A DNA stretch of 64,000 bases from an uncultured Bacteroidales bacterium (lineage in GTDB: Bacteria > Bacteroidota > Bacteroidia > Bacteroidales > Barnesiellaceae), in contig CASFYQ010000007.1 of assembly GCA_949298955.1 (NCBI GenBank), positions 1 through 64,000 on the forward strand, in the 5' to 3' direction. The notes below the pieces were generated by a model that did not search any database, was not told where the DNA came from, and saw only the letters and a program-made list of their open reading frames with translations. The translations under genes were made by a program, and so were the position numbers. Of the stretch, positions 36,708-46,199 are shown one piece after another (position 1 is the first letter of the stretch; the number at the start of each line of letters is the position of its first letter).

Positions 36708-38024
36708 TTGGACCCGGATTCATATTTATCGGTTTTCTCTGCCATCGAGGTCACAGCTCCGTCGGTCGGAGCTATTGTGGCCATCATTCTGGCAGGATTG
36801 TGTTTATGCCTCTCTGCATTTGTTTCAGCTTCCGAAATAGCCTATTTCTCGCTCTCGTCCGAAGAGCTACACGAATTTGACGAAGAGTCGGCCACCAACA
36901 ATTTGGTCAAAAAACTATTGGCCCGCCCCGAATACCTGCTGGCCACGATACTCATTTCGAACAACTTGGTAAACGTGGCTACCGTTATCCTCTGCAATTT
37001 CTTTTTCTCCGACATTCTTCATTTCCACAGCGACGTGCTGGACTTTATCTTCCAGACGATTCTGCTCACTTTCCTGCTGCTGCTCTTCGGCGAGGTGATG
37101 CCCAAGTTCTATGCCAACCAAAAACCGGTCAACTGGGTAAAAAAAAGTTGCCGGGGCTTGTCGGTATTGGAAAAGATTTTCTCTCCGCTGGCCAATCTGC
37201 TGGTCAACTCGACCCATATCGTCAACAAACGCATCGTGCGCAAGAGCACCAACATCTCGATGAACGAACTCTCCCAGGCCCTCGAAATGACTCAGGTCGA
37301 GGCCAACGACGAAAAAGAGATGCTCGAAGGCATCATCAAGTTCGGGGGCAAAACCGTACAAGAGGTTATGACCTCGCGCGTCGACATCACCGACGTGGAG
37401 ATTCGCACCGATTTCAAGGAATTGCTCGATATCATTATCGAGACCGGATACTCGCGCCTGCCCGTCTACGACACCACCGAAGACGACATCAAAGGCATCA
37501 TTTACAGCAAAGACCTGTTGCCCTACATCGGGCAAGACGCCTCGTTCAACTGGCGCAAACTCATGCGCCGGGCCTATTTCGTCCCCGAGACCAAAATGAT
37601 TGACGATTTGCTGGAAGAGTTCCGCACAAAGAAAATCCACATGGCCATCGTGGTCGACGAGTTCGGCGGCACATCGGGCATCGTCACGATGGAAGATATC
37701 CTCGAAGAGATTGTGGGCGACATCAGCGACGAGTATGACGAAGAGGAGAAGAACTACGTCAAACTCGACGACAACACCTACATCTTCGAAGGGAAAACAC
37801 TCCTGAACGATTTTTACAAAATCACGGGGCTCGACGAAAGCGAGTTCGACGACAAGGCCGAGGATGCCGAAACCGTAGCCGGCCTCATTCTCGACATCAA
37901 GGAAGATTTTCCCAAAGTAAAAGAACAAATCGACTACGGCCGTTGCCACTTTCTGGTTCTCGAACTCGACAAACGCCGTATCGGCAAAGTGAAAGTCAAA
38001 ATCGACCCTGCCCCGGGCGAATAA
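36708..38024 (+). CDS. gldE: Gliding-motility-type protein GldE (CNNM/CBS membrane protein)
   Basis: A 438-residue protein with an N-terminal CNNM/DUF21 membrane domain of about four helices (residues 15-160). Two CBS domains follow (about 210-330, including MTSRVDITDVEIRTDFKELL and FGGTSGIVTMEDILEEIVGD), then a C-terminal CorC/HlyC domain. It is the HlyC/CorC-type transporter family member named GldE in Bacteroidota, where it partners the lipoprotein GldD. The start is a TTG at 36708. An in-frame stop at 36693 and no nearby ATG leave no better choice. Its presence does not by itself show gliding, because non-motile Bacteroidales keep the pair. Confidence 0.92.
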   Translation: MDPDSYLSVFSAIEVTAPSVGAIVAIILAGLCLCLSAFVSASEIAYFSLSSEELHEFDEESATNNLVKKLLARPEYLLATILISNNLVNVATVILCNFFFSDILHFHSDVLDFIFQTILLTFLLLLFGEVMPKFYANQKPVNWVKKSCRGLSVLEKIFSPLANLLVNSTHIVNKRIVRKSTNISMNELSQALEMTQVEANDEKEMLEGIIKFGGKTVQEVMTSRVDITDVEIRTDFKELLDIIIETGYSRLPVYDTTEDDIKGIIYSKDLLPYIGQDASFNWRKLMRRAYFVPETKMIDDLLEEFRTKKIHMAIVVDEFGGTSGIVTMEDILEEIVGDISDEYDEEEKNYVKLDDNTYIFEGKTLLNDFYKITGLDESEFDDKAEDAETVAGLILDIKEDFPKVKEQIDYGRCHFLVLELDKRRIGKVKVKIDPAPGE

Positions 38025-38036
38025 ACTGGCGACACC

Positions 38037-38660
38037 ATGAAGCCGATTCTTTCACGCACCTCGCTCTGCCGCACCATTCCCGGCATCTTGCTCGTCCTCG
38101 CCATCGGGGCGGCAGGTATCTCCTGTCGTCGGCAATACACTCCACGGCCCGATGCCTATTTCCGCATCGACCCTTACCCCGACGACTACCGGCGCACCAC
38201 GCTGCTGTCGCCTTGCCTCTCGTTCGAGATTCCCGAGGGTACGACCGAGTCGCTCGACCCCGACACCTCCCGCCAACACGACGGCGTGCGATGGCTCAAC
38301 ATACGGTTCCCCCGCTACCGGGCTACACTCTATTGCAGCTACCACCCCTTGCGGGGCAACCTCGATCGGCTACTCGCCGAAAGCCGCGAGCTGGTTTACC
38401 GCCAAAGTATCCGTCCCGAGGTTGTGCAGGCCGGCAATTACGAGAACGACAGCACCCAAATCTATGCGACCCTCTACGACCTCTCGGCCGAGAGTGCCAC
38501 ACCATTGCAATTTGTCGTAACCGACAGCACGCGGTATCTACTGCGGGGAGCCGTCTATTTTGATGAACCGGGTAGAAGCGACTCCATCGCACCCGTCATC
38601 GACGACCTCTCGGAGCACATCGCACACCTCATCGAAAGCATAGAAACGCCCACCCGATAA
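38037..38660 (+). CDS. gldD: Gliding-motility-type lipoprotein GldD
   Basis: A 207-residue lipoprotein. The signal peptide ends in the lipobox IGAAGISC, with Cys30 as the lipidated residue. RPDAYFRIDPYPDDYR right after it is the usual GldD start. It follows gldE by 12 bases, as in other Bacteroidota, and the two are likely partners in the envelope. The precise activity is unknown. Confidence 0.88.
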   Translation: MKPILSRTSLCRTIPGILLVLAIGAAGISCRRQYTPRPDAYFRIDPYPDDYRRTTLLSPCLSFEIPEGTTESLDPDTSRQHDGVRWLNIRFPRYRATLYCSYHPLRGNLDRLLAESRELVYRQSIRPEVVQAGNYENDSTQIYATLYDLSAESATPLQFVVTDSTRYLLRGAVYFDEPGRSDSIAPVIDDLSEHIAHLIESIETPTR

Positions 38661-38663
38661 GTC

Positions 38664-39311
38664 ATGCCGTTGCAACCCCACATATCACTCCCGTGCGGCG
38701 TTACCATCGCCCTGTGGCACCTCACCGAAGAGGAGCCGGCCCTCGCGGCCTGTCTCCCGGTCGAAGAGGCGAAACGCCTCGCAAAAGAGGCACTTTCGCC
38801 CAAACGATTCTACGAGCGGGCAGCCACCCGCCTGCTGCTCGACAGCTTGGAAGCGACCCGGGGAGCTATCGTAGCACATACGGCCGAGGGGCAACCCTAT
38901 TTGCCGGGCCGCCCCGGCCACCTCTCCATCTCACACACCCGGCAGTGGGTTACCGTAGCATGGCACCCCTCTCTGCCGGTAGGGATAGACATCGAGCGGT
39001 TGGGCTCCCAGGTAGAACGCGTGGCTCCCCGGGTATTGGACCCAACCGAACTGAATGCGCACAACGATTCGTCCCAGACGCATCGCCTGTGGCTACACTT
39101 GTGCTGGTCGGCCAAAGAAGCTCTATTCAAAGCAATCCCCGAAGCCGCAATCGACTTTCGCGAACACCTGCACATCGCTCCGCCCGACACCATCGAAAAA
39201 GAGGGAATCTTCACAGCTGCCGAAAGCCGCACACCGGCCCGTCGACGCTACAAAATATGGTATCGCACCCACGCCGAGTGGGTGATGGTCTGTGCCACCC
39301 CGTTACCGTAA
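38664..39311 (+). CDS. 4'-phosphopantetheinyl transferase superfamily protein
   Basis: A 215-residue enzyme that moves phosphopantetheine from CoA to a carrier protein Ser. The signature motifs are VGIDIERLG (metal-binding Asp and Glu) and WSAKEALFKAI (metal-binding Glu and CoA-contacting Lys). The size fits the Sfp-like form, not the short AcpS form. It lies 3 bases after gldD. The target carrier protein is not in the window. Its last 9 bases overlap the convergent HMA gene. Confidence 0.9.
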   Translation: MPLQPHISLPCGVTIALWHLTEEEPALAACLPVEEAKRLAKEALSPKRFYERAATRLLLDSLEATRGAIVAHTAEGQPYLPGRPGHLSISHTRQWVTVAWHPSLPVGIDIERLGSQVERVAPRVLDPTELNAHNDSSQTHRLWLHLCWSAKEALFKAIPEAAIDFREHLHIAPPDTIEKEGIFTAAESRTPARRRYKIWYRTHAEWVMVCATPLP

Positions 39312-39503
39312 TTCGGCCTTGAAACCGGCAGCGCGCACAGCCTCGACTACCCGATTGGCAGGCACATCGGCCGTTACGGTCAGCAATCGGTCAGGGGTAG
39401 ACAAATCGATACTCCACTGGTCGGGAGTAAGAAATTGATTCAACTGTTCGCCAATTTTGGCTACACAACCGGCACATTTGGCCGAAGTCTTTACTTGTAT
39501 CAT
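39303..39503 (-). CDS. Heavy-metal-associated (HMA) copper-binding protein
   Basis: A 66-residue ferredoxin-like HMA domain. The metal site is CAGC (Cys10, Cys13), a variant of the usual CxxC with AG in the middle. It lies 27 bases downstream of a copper P-type ATPase gene on the same strand, so it is probably the copper chaperone (CopZ-like) that hands Cu(I) to that pump. Confidence 0.88.
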   Translation of the reverse strand: MIQVKTSAKCAGCVAKIGEQLNQFLTPDQWSIDLSTPDRLLTVTADVPANRVVEAVRAAGFKAELR

Positions 39504-39530
39504 CGTTATATCTTTTAATTAAACACACGT

Positions 39531-41693
39531 TTATCGCAACCGCAAGCTATTGAGAATAACCGACACCGAACTGAATGCCATAGCCGCACTCGCCCACATG
39601 GGGGTAAGCAGCACGCCCATGGGATAGAGTATACCGGCCGCCACCGGGATACACACCACGTTATACCCGAAGGCCCAAAAGAGATTCTCGCGAATGATGC
39701 GCACCGTCTTGCGCGACAGCATCACCGCACGAGGCAACAGCAACAGGTCGGAGTTCATCAAGGTCACCATGGCTACGTCCATGGCCACATCGGTACCCTT
39801 GCCCATTGCCACACTCACATCGGCACGGGCCAACGCCTGCGAATCGTTAATACCGTCGCCTACCATCGCCACACACTTGCCGGCTTGCTGCAACTCCAAT
39901 ACGAAACGCTCCTTGTCGTCGGGCAATACCCCCCACCGATAATGGTCGATACCGGCTGCGCGAGCTACCTCGGCAGAGGCCGACTCCTTGTCGCCGGTGA
40001 GCATATAGACCTCGATGCCGCACTGTTTCAACCGAGCCACAGCCTCTCGCGAGGTGGGTTTCAAGGCATCTTTCACCTCAAAGAGGGCCAACAGCTCCCG
40101 GTCGTTCCCGAAATAAACGGTATACCCCCCGGGCAAATCGACTCCCGGAAGCCGTTCTTCGGCCAAAGCTTGGTTGCCCACCCAAAATGAAAATCCTCCA
40201 CAAGAACAAGTCACACCCCGTCCCGTGACACTTTCAAAGTCGGCCAAGTCGTCGGCCGGTCGATATCCCCTCTGCCACAAAGTCTCGGCCAGCGACAGAG
40301 CCAACGGATGCTCCGAGCGCATCTCGGCAGCCAACAACACCGGGGCATACCGGTCGAAATCGGGAGAGAGCCATTCGCCCACCACCCGGGGAGACCCCTC
40401 GGTAAGGGTCCCCGTCTTGTCGAGCACGACGGCACTCACCCGGCACATATTTTCCAGGGCCGAAGCATCTTTAATGAGGATATGTTGTTGCGCCCCTTTG
40501 CCGATACCCACGGTCAAGGCCGTGGGTGTGGCCAACCCCAGGGCACACGGACAGGCGATAACCAGCACCGAGACCGCACTCAGCAAGGCATAAGGGAACA
40601 TGTTCCACCCGGCCACCGCAATCCATATGACAAAGGTGAGTAACGATAGAGCGATAACCACAGGCACGAAAATGGCCGACACCTTGTCGACGATTCCCTG
40701 GACGGGCGCCTTGCTCCCCTGCGCCTCGCGCACCATGCGCACCATGCGCGAGAGCACCGTATCGGCTCCCGAAGCTTCCACATTCAGATAGAAAGCCCCT
40801 CGCTGATTGAGGGTCCCGGCCAGCACCCGATCGCCGGGTTGCTTGGCCACAGCCTCCGATTCGCCGCTAATCATGCTCTCGTCGACATACGACGACCCTT
40901 CGAGCAATACGCCGTCGACCGGAATTTTCTCGCCGGGCCGCACACTCACCCGATTGCCGGGCCGCAACATACCGATGGGGACATCGCGCTCCGTACCGTC
41001 GGCTTCGACCAGGCGCGCAGTCTTGGGTTGCAAGCCCATGAGCGAACGAATCGAAGCCGATGTGCTTTGCTTGGCGCGGGCTTCGAGCAATTTGCCCGTG
41101 AGAACAAAGGCGATAATCATCGCCACCGCCTCGTAATAGACATGAGGCACCAGTCCCAGCGAAATCCAAAAACGGGGATAGACCGTGCTGAACAGGCTGA
41201 ACAGGAAAGAGACCGAGGTACTGAGCATGACCAGCGTGTCCATATTGGCCCGCCCCTGCCGGGCAGCCTTCCACCCCGAGACATAAAACGAACGCCCTAA
41301 ATAAAGCACCGGCAAGGTGAGCAACAGGAGGACCCATGTCCACACCGCCGAAGGCTCGTGAATCCACATCGAAAGCGCCATCACCGGGAGGCCGAAAATC
41401 CACGCTCCCGCCGTACGGTGTTTCATATCGACATAATGTTTATGTTCAGCATCGGCGGCATCGGCCTCGGCGTTGTCCGACACGACCAGATCGTAGCCCG
41501 CGGCCTGCACCGCTGCACGTATATCGCTCAATGAAATTTTTTTGGAATCATAAACCACCTGCAAGGTGTTGGCCGCAAAGTTGACCGTAGCCTCGGCCAC
41601 TCCCGGCAGTTCGCTCACGGTCTTCTCGACCGTAGCGGCGCACACGGCGCAACTCATTTCCAAAACGGGGACTATTCGCTTTTCCATACACAT
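39531..41693 (-). CDS. copA: Copper-exporting P1B-type ATPase
   Basis: A heavy-metal P-type ATPase of about 720 residues. The N-terminal HMA domain has MSCAVCAA (Cys15, Cys18 with this start). Eight membrane helices are expected, with the ion-binding CPC in [20 protein letters not shown]. The phosphorylated Asp lies in DKTGTLTEG and the hinge is [15 protein letters not shown] and the partner HMA protein indicate Cu(I) export. The frame opens to 41786, but that part overlaps the bactofilin gene, so I use the ATG at 41693, preceded by GGAG. An ATG two codons later is possible. Confidence 0.94.
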   Translation of the reverse strand: MCMEKRIVPVLEMSCAVCAATVEKTVSELPGVAEATVNFAANTLQVVYDSKKISLSDIRAAVQAAGYDLVVSDNAEADAADAEHKHYVDMKHRTAGAWIFGLPVMALSMWIHEPSAVWTWVLLLLTLPVLYLGRSFYVSGWKAARQGRANMDTLVMLSTSVSFLFSLFSTVYPRFWISLGLVPHVYYEAVAMIIAFVLTGKLLEARAKQSTSASIRSLMGLQPKTARLVEADGTERDVPIGMLRPGNRVSVRPGEKIPVDGVLLEGSSYVDESMISGESEAVAKQPGDRVLAGTLNQRGAFYLNVEASGADTVLSRMVRMVREAQGSKAPVQGIVDKVSAIFVPVVIALSLLTFVIWIAVAGWNMFPYALLSAVSVLVIACPCALGLATPTALTVGIGKGAQQHILIKDASALENMCRVSAVVLDKTGTLTEGSPRVVGEWLSPDFDRYAPVLLAAEMRSEHPLALSLAETLWQRGYRPADDLADFESVTGRGVTCSCGGFSFWVGNQALAEERLPGVDLPGGYTVYFGNDRELLALFEVKDALKPTSREAVARLKQCGIEVYMLTGDKESASAEVARAAGIDHYRWGVLPDDKERFVLELQQAGKCVAMVGDGINDSQALARADVSVAMGKGTDVAMDVAMVTLMNSDLLLLPRAVMLSRKTVRIIRENLFWAFGYNVVCIPVAAGILYPMGVLLTPMWASAAMAFSSVSVILNSLRLR

Positions 41694-41736
41694 CGTTGTT
41701 ACTCCGACACTTTGCTCCTGGGTCCACCTTACCGGC

Positions 41737-42102
41737 TCAGGCTTCGTCACCCTCGGCCACAGATTGCTGCATGGTGCAGCGACCATTCAGCACGGCTCCC
41801 GGCTCGATGGCCAGCCGGCGAGTCTGTATATCGCCTTCGAGCGACGAGGCGGCTTTCAATACCAACATCTCGGTCACCGTCACATTGCCCGTGACACGTC
41901 CTACGATTTCGGCATTCACCGCAACGATGTCGCCTATCACCTGCCCGGTCTCCCCGACCACGACTTTGCCCCGGCACTCCAAACGGCCTTCGAGCGTGCC
42001 ATCTATGCGAATGTCTTTCTGCGAAACAATCTTGCCTACAATGGTTGTCTCGGCGGTGAGCGCATTATGCGCCATACCCGAAAAAGTATTATCCTTTGCC
42101 AT
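41737..42102 (-). CDS. Bactofilin (polymer-forming cytoskeletal protein)
   Basis: A 121-residue bactofilin. The core is a right-handed beta-helix of short repeats ([20 protein letters not shown] and [20 protein letters not shown], then further turns with [13 protein letters not shown]). Such proteins polymerise without nucleotides and act as scaffolds in shape or envelope processes. The ATG at 42102 gives the usual short N-terminal tail; the frame is open to TTG 42135, which I reject. It lies just upstream of copA on the same strand, probably by chance. Confidence 0.9.
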   Translation of the reverse strand: MAKDNTFSGMAHNALTAETTIVGKIVSQKDIRIDGTLEGRLECRGKVVVGETGQVIGDIVAVNAEIVGRVTGNVTVTEMLVLKAASSLEGDIQTRRLAIEPGAVLNGRCTMQQSVAEGDEA

Positions 42103-42354
42103 ATTCCTATTTTCCTTTTTATCCCACAATGACAACCGCAGGAGGTTGCGCCTGCCAAGACCGGAATCTGTTTTATATATCGTGCAAATGTAGAAAGAAT
42201 CTACCGAAATCTACATATCGTCTCTGATAATCATTGCAAAAAGAGGTAATAATATTTTCGGAACTCGCCCGCCCGACTCCTCAAAAAGGGATTGAATCGG
42301 GAACCCGACATCACACGAATTTTCGTACCTTTGCACAACCCGAACCGATAGCGT

Positions 42355-43725
42355 ATGTCGACATCACACCTGAACCTGACCGAAGGAAGCATCACCGGCT
42401 CCCTGCTGAGGTTTACTTTCCCCATGATGGCAGGAGCCTTGTTGCAGCAATGCTACAACATAGCCGACACCCTCATCGTGGGGCAGTTTGTGGGACCGGA
42501 AGCACTGGCCGCCGTGGGGTCGGCCTATACGCTCATGGTCTTCCTCTGCTCCATTCTGCTGGGACTTTCGCTGGGCAGCAGCACGGTATTCTCTCAACAA
42601 TACGGCCGAGGCGACCTGCGGGCGTTGCGACACAGCTCCTACGTGTCGTTTGTCCTTATTCTCGCCGTCACGGTTGCTCTCAATCTGGCCGCATTTCTTG
42701 CCCTCGACCCCATATTGCATTTCCTGCAAGTCCCGCCCGAGGTCTATCCGCTCATGCGCGACTACCTGTGGATTATTTTCTGGGGCATTCTCTTCACCTT
42801 TATCTATAATTTCTATGCCGCCCTGCTGCGGGCTGTGGGCGACTCGATGACCCCGCTATGGTTCCTCTCGCTGTCGGTCATTCTCAATATCGGGCTCGAC
42901 CTCTTCTTTATTCTGTCTCTCGACTGGGGAATACAAGGAGCTGCGGCAGCAACCGTTATCGCTCAGGGAATGGCAGCCATAGGAATTGCCGGCTATACCC
43001 ATCGCAAACGTCCCGAATTGAGAATACGCCGCAGCGACATCTATCTCGACCGGGCTACCATAAAAGAGATTACCACTTTCTCGGCACTCACCTGCGTGCA
43101 ACAGTCGATTATGAATCTGGGAATCCTGCTGGTACAAGGGCTGGTCAACAGTTTCGGCACCGGGGTGATGGCCGCCTTTGCCGCCGCCGTGAAGATAGAC
43201 TCGTTTGCCTATATGCCCGTACAGGAGTTCGGCAACGCTTTCTCGACCTTCGTCGCCCAGAATTTCGGAGCCCGCCAACGGCAACGCATACGCCGGGGCA
43301 TACGACAGGTTCTGCTCATCACCTGCCTCTTCTCGCTGGTTGTATCGTTGTCGATATTCCTCTTTGCCGAACCTCTCATGCTCCTCTTCGTCAAGCCCGA
43401 CGAACAAGAGATATTGCGCATCGGTGCCCAATACCTGCGTATCGAGGGGTCGTTCTATGCCCTCATCGGCATACTTTTTCTGCTCTACGGATACTATCGG
43501 TCGGTGCGTATGCCGGGCATGTCGGTCATACTCACCGTGCTTTCGCTGGGTACCCGCGTGGCACTCTCCTACGCCCTGGCCTCATTGCCTGCCGTGGGAG
43601 TAGTAGGTATCTGGTGGTCGATTCCCATCGGGTGGGTTATCGCCGACCTGGCAGGTATTGTCTATTACAAAATATCATCGCCCCGCATCGAACGCCTCAT
43701 GGCATCAGCCGGCGAGAAAGCCTGA
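42355..43725 (+). CDS. MATE-family efflux transporter
   Basis: A 456-residue MATE transporter with twelve predicted membrane helices in two similar halves. The N-terminus (LLRFTFPMMAGALLQQCYNI and ADTLIVGQFVGPEALAAVGS) is the family hallmark. Such pumps export drugs and metabolites using Na+ or H+; the substrate is unknown here. A TACCTTTG -7 box lies at 42326-42333, 21 bases before the ATG. A hairpin just downstream ends its transcript before folB. Confidence 0.92.
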   Translation: MSTSHLNLTEGSITGSLLRFTFPMMAGALLQQCYNIADTLIVGQFVGPEALAAVGSAYTLMVFLCSILLGLSLGSSTVFSQQYGRGDLRALRHSSYVSFVLILAVTVALNLAAFLALDPILHFLQVPPEVYPLMRDYLWIIFWGILFTFIYNFYAALLRAVGDSMTPLWFLSLSVILNIGLDLFFILSLDWGIQGAAAATVIAQGMAAIGIAGYTHRKRPELRIRRSDIYLDRATIKEITTFSALTCVQQSIMNLGILLVQGLVNSFGTGVMAAFAAAVKIDSFAYMPVQEFGNAFSTFVAQNFGARQRQRIRRGIRQVLLITCLFSLVVSLSIFLFAEPLMLLFVKPDEQEILRIGAQYLRIEGSFYALIGILFLLYGYYRSVRMPGMSVILTVLSLGTRVALSYALASLPAVGVVGIWWSIPIGWVIADLAGIVYYKISSPRIERLMASAGEKA

Positions 43726-43730
43726 AACAG

Positions 43731-43765
43731 AGTGCCGCCAAAACATTGGCTTGTCGGCACTTTTC
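43731..43765 (+). terminator. Terminator of the MATE gene overlapping the folB promoter
   Basis: A 7-bp stem (AGTGCCG at 43731-43737 with CGGCACT at 43755-43761) with a 17-base loop is followed by TTTC, the T-run being TTTT at 43761-43764. The right arm runs directly into the folB promoter. Confidence 0.6.
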
Positions 43766-43775
43766 ACTACCTTTG
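43756..43775 (+). promoter_or_regulatory. folB promoter, variant of the recurring element
   Basis: CACTTTTCACTACCTTTG ends in a TACCTTTG -7 box (43768-43775), 22 bases before the folB ATG. It differs at only two positions from the CACCTTTCACTATCTTTG element before purT and ssb. Confidence 0.6.
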
Positions 43776-43797
43776 TTCCCACCGATATCCAACTCTT

Positions 43798-44151
43798 ATG
43801 AAAACTGCGATACACATAGGTTCCATGCGCTTCTATGCGTTTCATGGCGTATTGCCGCAAGAACAAAAGGCGGGCAATTATTTCAGAGTCGAAGCCACAC
43901 TCTACACCGACTTTACCCGGGCATTGACCTCCGACAAGCTGACCGACACAATCAACTATGCCGACATCTACCGGGTCATCGCCGATGAGATGGCCCGTCC
44001 TTCGCAGTTGCTCGAGCATGTAGCCGGACGAATCATGGCTGCCATTGCACGACAATTCCCGTCGATAACAGGTGGAAAACTCATCGTAACGAAAGAGAAA
44101 CCACCCATTCCCGGCGACATCAGCGACGTATCGGTCGTGGTAGAATGGTAG
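43798..44151 (+). CDS. folB: Dihydroneopterin aldolase
   Basis: A 117-residue folate-pathway enzyme that cleaves dihydroneopterin to hydroxymethyl-dihydropterin and glycolaldehyde. FYAFHGVLPQEQ near residue 12 is the family signature, and the C-terminal KEKPPIPGDISDVSVVVEW holds the catalytic Lys. The frame is open to 43732 through the promoter and terminator hairpin, so I take the ATG at 43798. It appears monocistronic. Confidence 0.95.
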   Translation: MKTAIHIGSMRFYAFHGVLPQEQKAGNYFRVEATLYTDFTRALTSDKLTDTINYADIYRVIADEMARPSQLLEHVAGRIMAAIARQFPSITGGKLIVTKEKPPIPGDISDVSVVVEW

Positions 44152-44170
44152 TCGCAACAAATCGGGGAGC

Positions 44171-44626
44171 CTATTTCCCTACGGGTATCTTGTCGATGCG
44201 GCGTTGATGGCGACCTCCCTCGAAATCGGTATTCAGAAAGATGTCGACCAGTCGGCGCCCCAACTCGGCCGGAATGAAGCGCCCCGGCATAACCAGCACG
44301 TTGGCGTCGTTGTGCTGACGGGCCAACGATGCTATCTCTTCGGTCCAACACAAAGCGGCGCGAATGCCCTGGTGCTTGTTCAAAGTCATGTTTATCCCGT
44401 TGCCACTGCCGCAGATGGCAATGCCCGGATAGCACTCGCCCTGCTCCACCGCTTCGGCCAGAGGATGGGCAAAATCAGGATAGTCGCAACTGTCGGTCGA
44501 GTAGGTTCCGAAATCCTTATACGCAATACCCCGTGCATCGAGTTCCTGCATCACAACTTGTTTCATCTCATATCCGGCATGATCGCAGGCCAATCCTACC
44601 GGCTTTCCCGATTTCAATATGCTCAT
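44171..44626 (-). CDS. rpiB: Ribose-5-phosphate isomerase B
   Basis: A 151-residue isomerase that interconverts ribose-5-phosphate and ribulose-5-phosphate. ACDHAGYEMK and ICGSGNGINMTLNK are family motifs, with the active-site Cys in CGSGNG. The frame opens to 44695, but the ATG at 44626 fits both the family N-terminus and the promoter, which ends 25 bases upstream. Some RpiB/LacA relatives use other sugars (allose or galactose phosphates); there are no sugar genes nearby to suggest that. Confidence 0.93.
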   Translation of the reverse strand: MSILKSGKPVGLACDHAGYEMKQVVMQELDARGIAYKDFGTYSTDSCDYPDFAHPLAEAVEQGECYPGIAICGSGNGINMTLNKHQGIRAALCWTEEIASLARQHNDANVLVMPGRFIPAELGRRLVDIFLNTDFEGGRHQRRIDKIPVGK

Positions 44627-44650
44627 AAAATCTGATTTTATTTCGTACAG

Positions 44651-44683
44651 CAAAAATAGTACAATTTCGAGAGTTGCAACAAA
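44651..44683 (-). promoter_or_regulatory. rpiB promoter
   Basis: An exact consensus on the minus strand: TTTG (complement of 44680-44683), a 21-base spacer and TATTTTTG (complement of 44651-44658), 24 bases before the rpiB ATG. Confidence 0.8.
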
Positions 44684-44999
44684 TATTGCTTCCATGCAAT
44701 CTCATTAATTCCTCTCGCATTGTCACAAAAATAGCAAAAATATTTACCATAACAGTCGCCCGACAACAAGAAATCGAACGGCTCTCTATATAAACAGCCT
44801 CACGGCAGAACTTTCTGAACCGTAAATTGTTATTATCCCAAAAGCTCCTTTCGCCAGGCATACCCCCGTTTGTTGGTAAGGCGTCGCTTAAAACGAAATT
44901 TTATACAAAACTTAACAGGTTGAATAAAAAGCAATTAGGCAATTACACCCAGAAGAGATACATTTGCAGCCTGACTCGTGAGAGAAACCCAACCCAAAA
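44684..44999. other. Gene-free stretch between rpiB and the outer-membrane protein gene
   Basis: About 315 bases without a credible gene. It has no clear hairpin or repeat. A TACATTTG -7 box at 44959-44966, on the plus strand, probably drives the gene starting at 45000, leaving a leader of roughly 25 bases. Confidence 0.55.
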
Positions 45000-46199
45000 A
45001 TGAAACGATTTGCTCCATATATACTATTTCTCGTCGGGAGCCTTACAGCCGGATTACAAAGTCCCGTCAAGGCTCAGGAGACAGCCGGGAACGACACGAC
45101 CCGTCTCATCGCTGCGACCGACAGCATACCCGCCCAAGCCCCTGAAAAGTTGAGCCTCTTCCAAAAAGTCTTGAAATATTTCAATGACTCGAACGAACCT
45201 CGCCCCGACAAGAAATTCGATTTCGGCATTATCGGCGGCCCCCACTACTCTTCGACAACCCAGCTGGGCCTGGGCATCGCGGCTTCGGGCACCTACCGCA
45301 TGCGGCGCGACTCCGTCACACAACTCTCCAACGTATCGCTCTACGGCGATGCCACGACAACCGGATTTCTGCTCATCGGCATCAAGGGCAACAATATCTT
45401 CCCCGAGAACAAATACCGCATCGACTACGATTTCTACCTCTATACTTTCCCCAGCGATTTCTGGGGAATAGGCTACGACAACGGGAACAACAACGCCAAC
45501 AAGAGTTCCTATAACCGACTCGAAACTATCTTGCTCGTCAACTGGCAGGCCCGCCTGTTCAAAAACCTTTACGGAGGTTTCTCCACCGGATTCAACTGGG
45601 TGAAAGGTTCCGACTTTACCAAACCCGAACTGCTCAACGGCGAACCTCACGAGGTAACCAGCACCAGCTTGGGACTCACCTTCACCTACGACAGCCGCGA
45701 CTTTATTACCAATGCCGCCCGAGGGGTCTATATGAATGTCAATCAGCGTTTCTTCCCCACATTCCTCGGCAACAAACAGAGTTTTACCCGCACCTCGTTC
45801 TTCTTCGACTACTATCACCGGCTGTGGAAAGGGGCGATTCTTGCCTTCGACCTGCACGGCGAGTTCAACTATGGCGACGTACCTTGGAATATGCTCGCCT
45901 CGCTGGGCGGATCGGCCCGTATGCGGGGATACTACGAAGGACGTTACCGCGACAAGAACCTCCTCGAAACCCAGTTGGAACTGCGGCAGCACATCTGGCG
46001 GCGCAACGGCATCGTCGTGTGGGTAGGAGCCGGCAACGTGTTTCCTTCGTTCTCGCGATTCGAATGGGGTCACACCCTGCCCAACTACGGGATAGGCTAC
46101 CGCTGGGAGTTCAAAAACCGAGTCAACGTGCGGCTCGACTACGGGTTCGGTAAAAAAGGTCAATCGGGATTCTTATTCAACATCAATGAAGCATTTTAA
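45000..46199 (+). CDS. BamA/TamA-family outer-membrane beta-barrel protein
   Basis: A 399-residue protein with a signal peptide (about 1-25, ending KAQ). A Thr/Asp-rich stretch follows, then a barrel domain of the bacterial surface antigen (BamA/TamA) type. DFGIIGGPHYSSTTQLGLGI opens the barrel, and GGSARMRGYYEGRYRDKN matches the conserved lid-loop region (G-x-RGY). There are no POTRA repeats, so it is a barrel-only member and not BamA itself. The function is unknown. Its last 14 bases overlap the next gene, a lipid-modifying transferase. Confidence 0.82.
   Translation: MKRFAPYILFLVGSLTAGLQSPVKAQETAGNDTTRLIAATDSIPAQAPEKLSLFQKVLKYFNDSNEPRPDKKFDFGIIGGPHYSSTTQLGLGIAASGTYRMRRDSVTQLSNVSLYGDATTTGFLLIGIKGNNIFPENKYRIDYDFYLYTFPSDFWGIGYDNGNNNANKSSYNRLETILLVNWQARLFKNLYGGFSTGFNWVKGSDFTKPELLNGEPHEVTSTSLGLTFTYDSRDFITNAARGVYMNVNQRFFPTFLGNKQSFTRTSFFFDYYHRLWKGAILAFDLHGEFNYGDVPWNMLASLGGSARMRGYYEGRYRDKNLLETQLELRQHIWRRNGIVVWVGAGNVFPSFSRFEWGHTLPNYGIGYRWEFKNRVNVRLDYGFGKKGQSGFLFNINEAF

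Noticed and set aside
41694..41786. N-terminal extension of CopA by 31 residues
   Set aside because: It overlaps the bactofilin gene in another frame and has no family similarity. The ATG at 41693 follows GGAG.
45054..46163. A 369-codon minus-strand frame opposite the outer-membrane protein gene
   Set aside because: It is a shadow frame; the plus-strand protein has a signal peptide and barrel signature.
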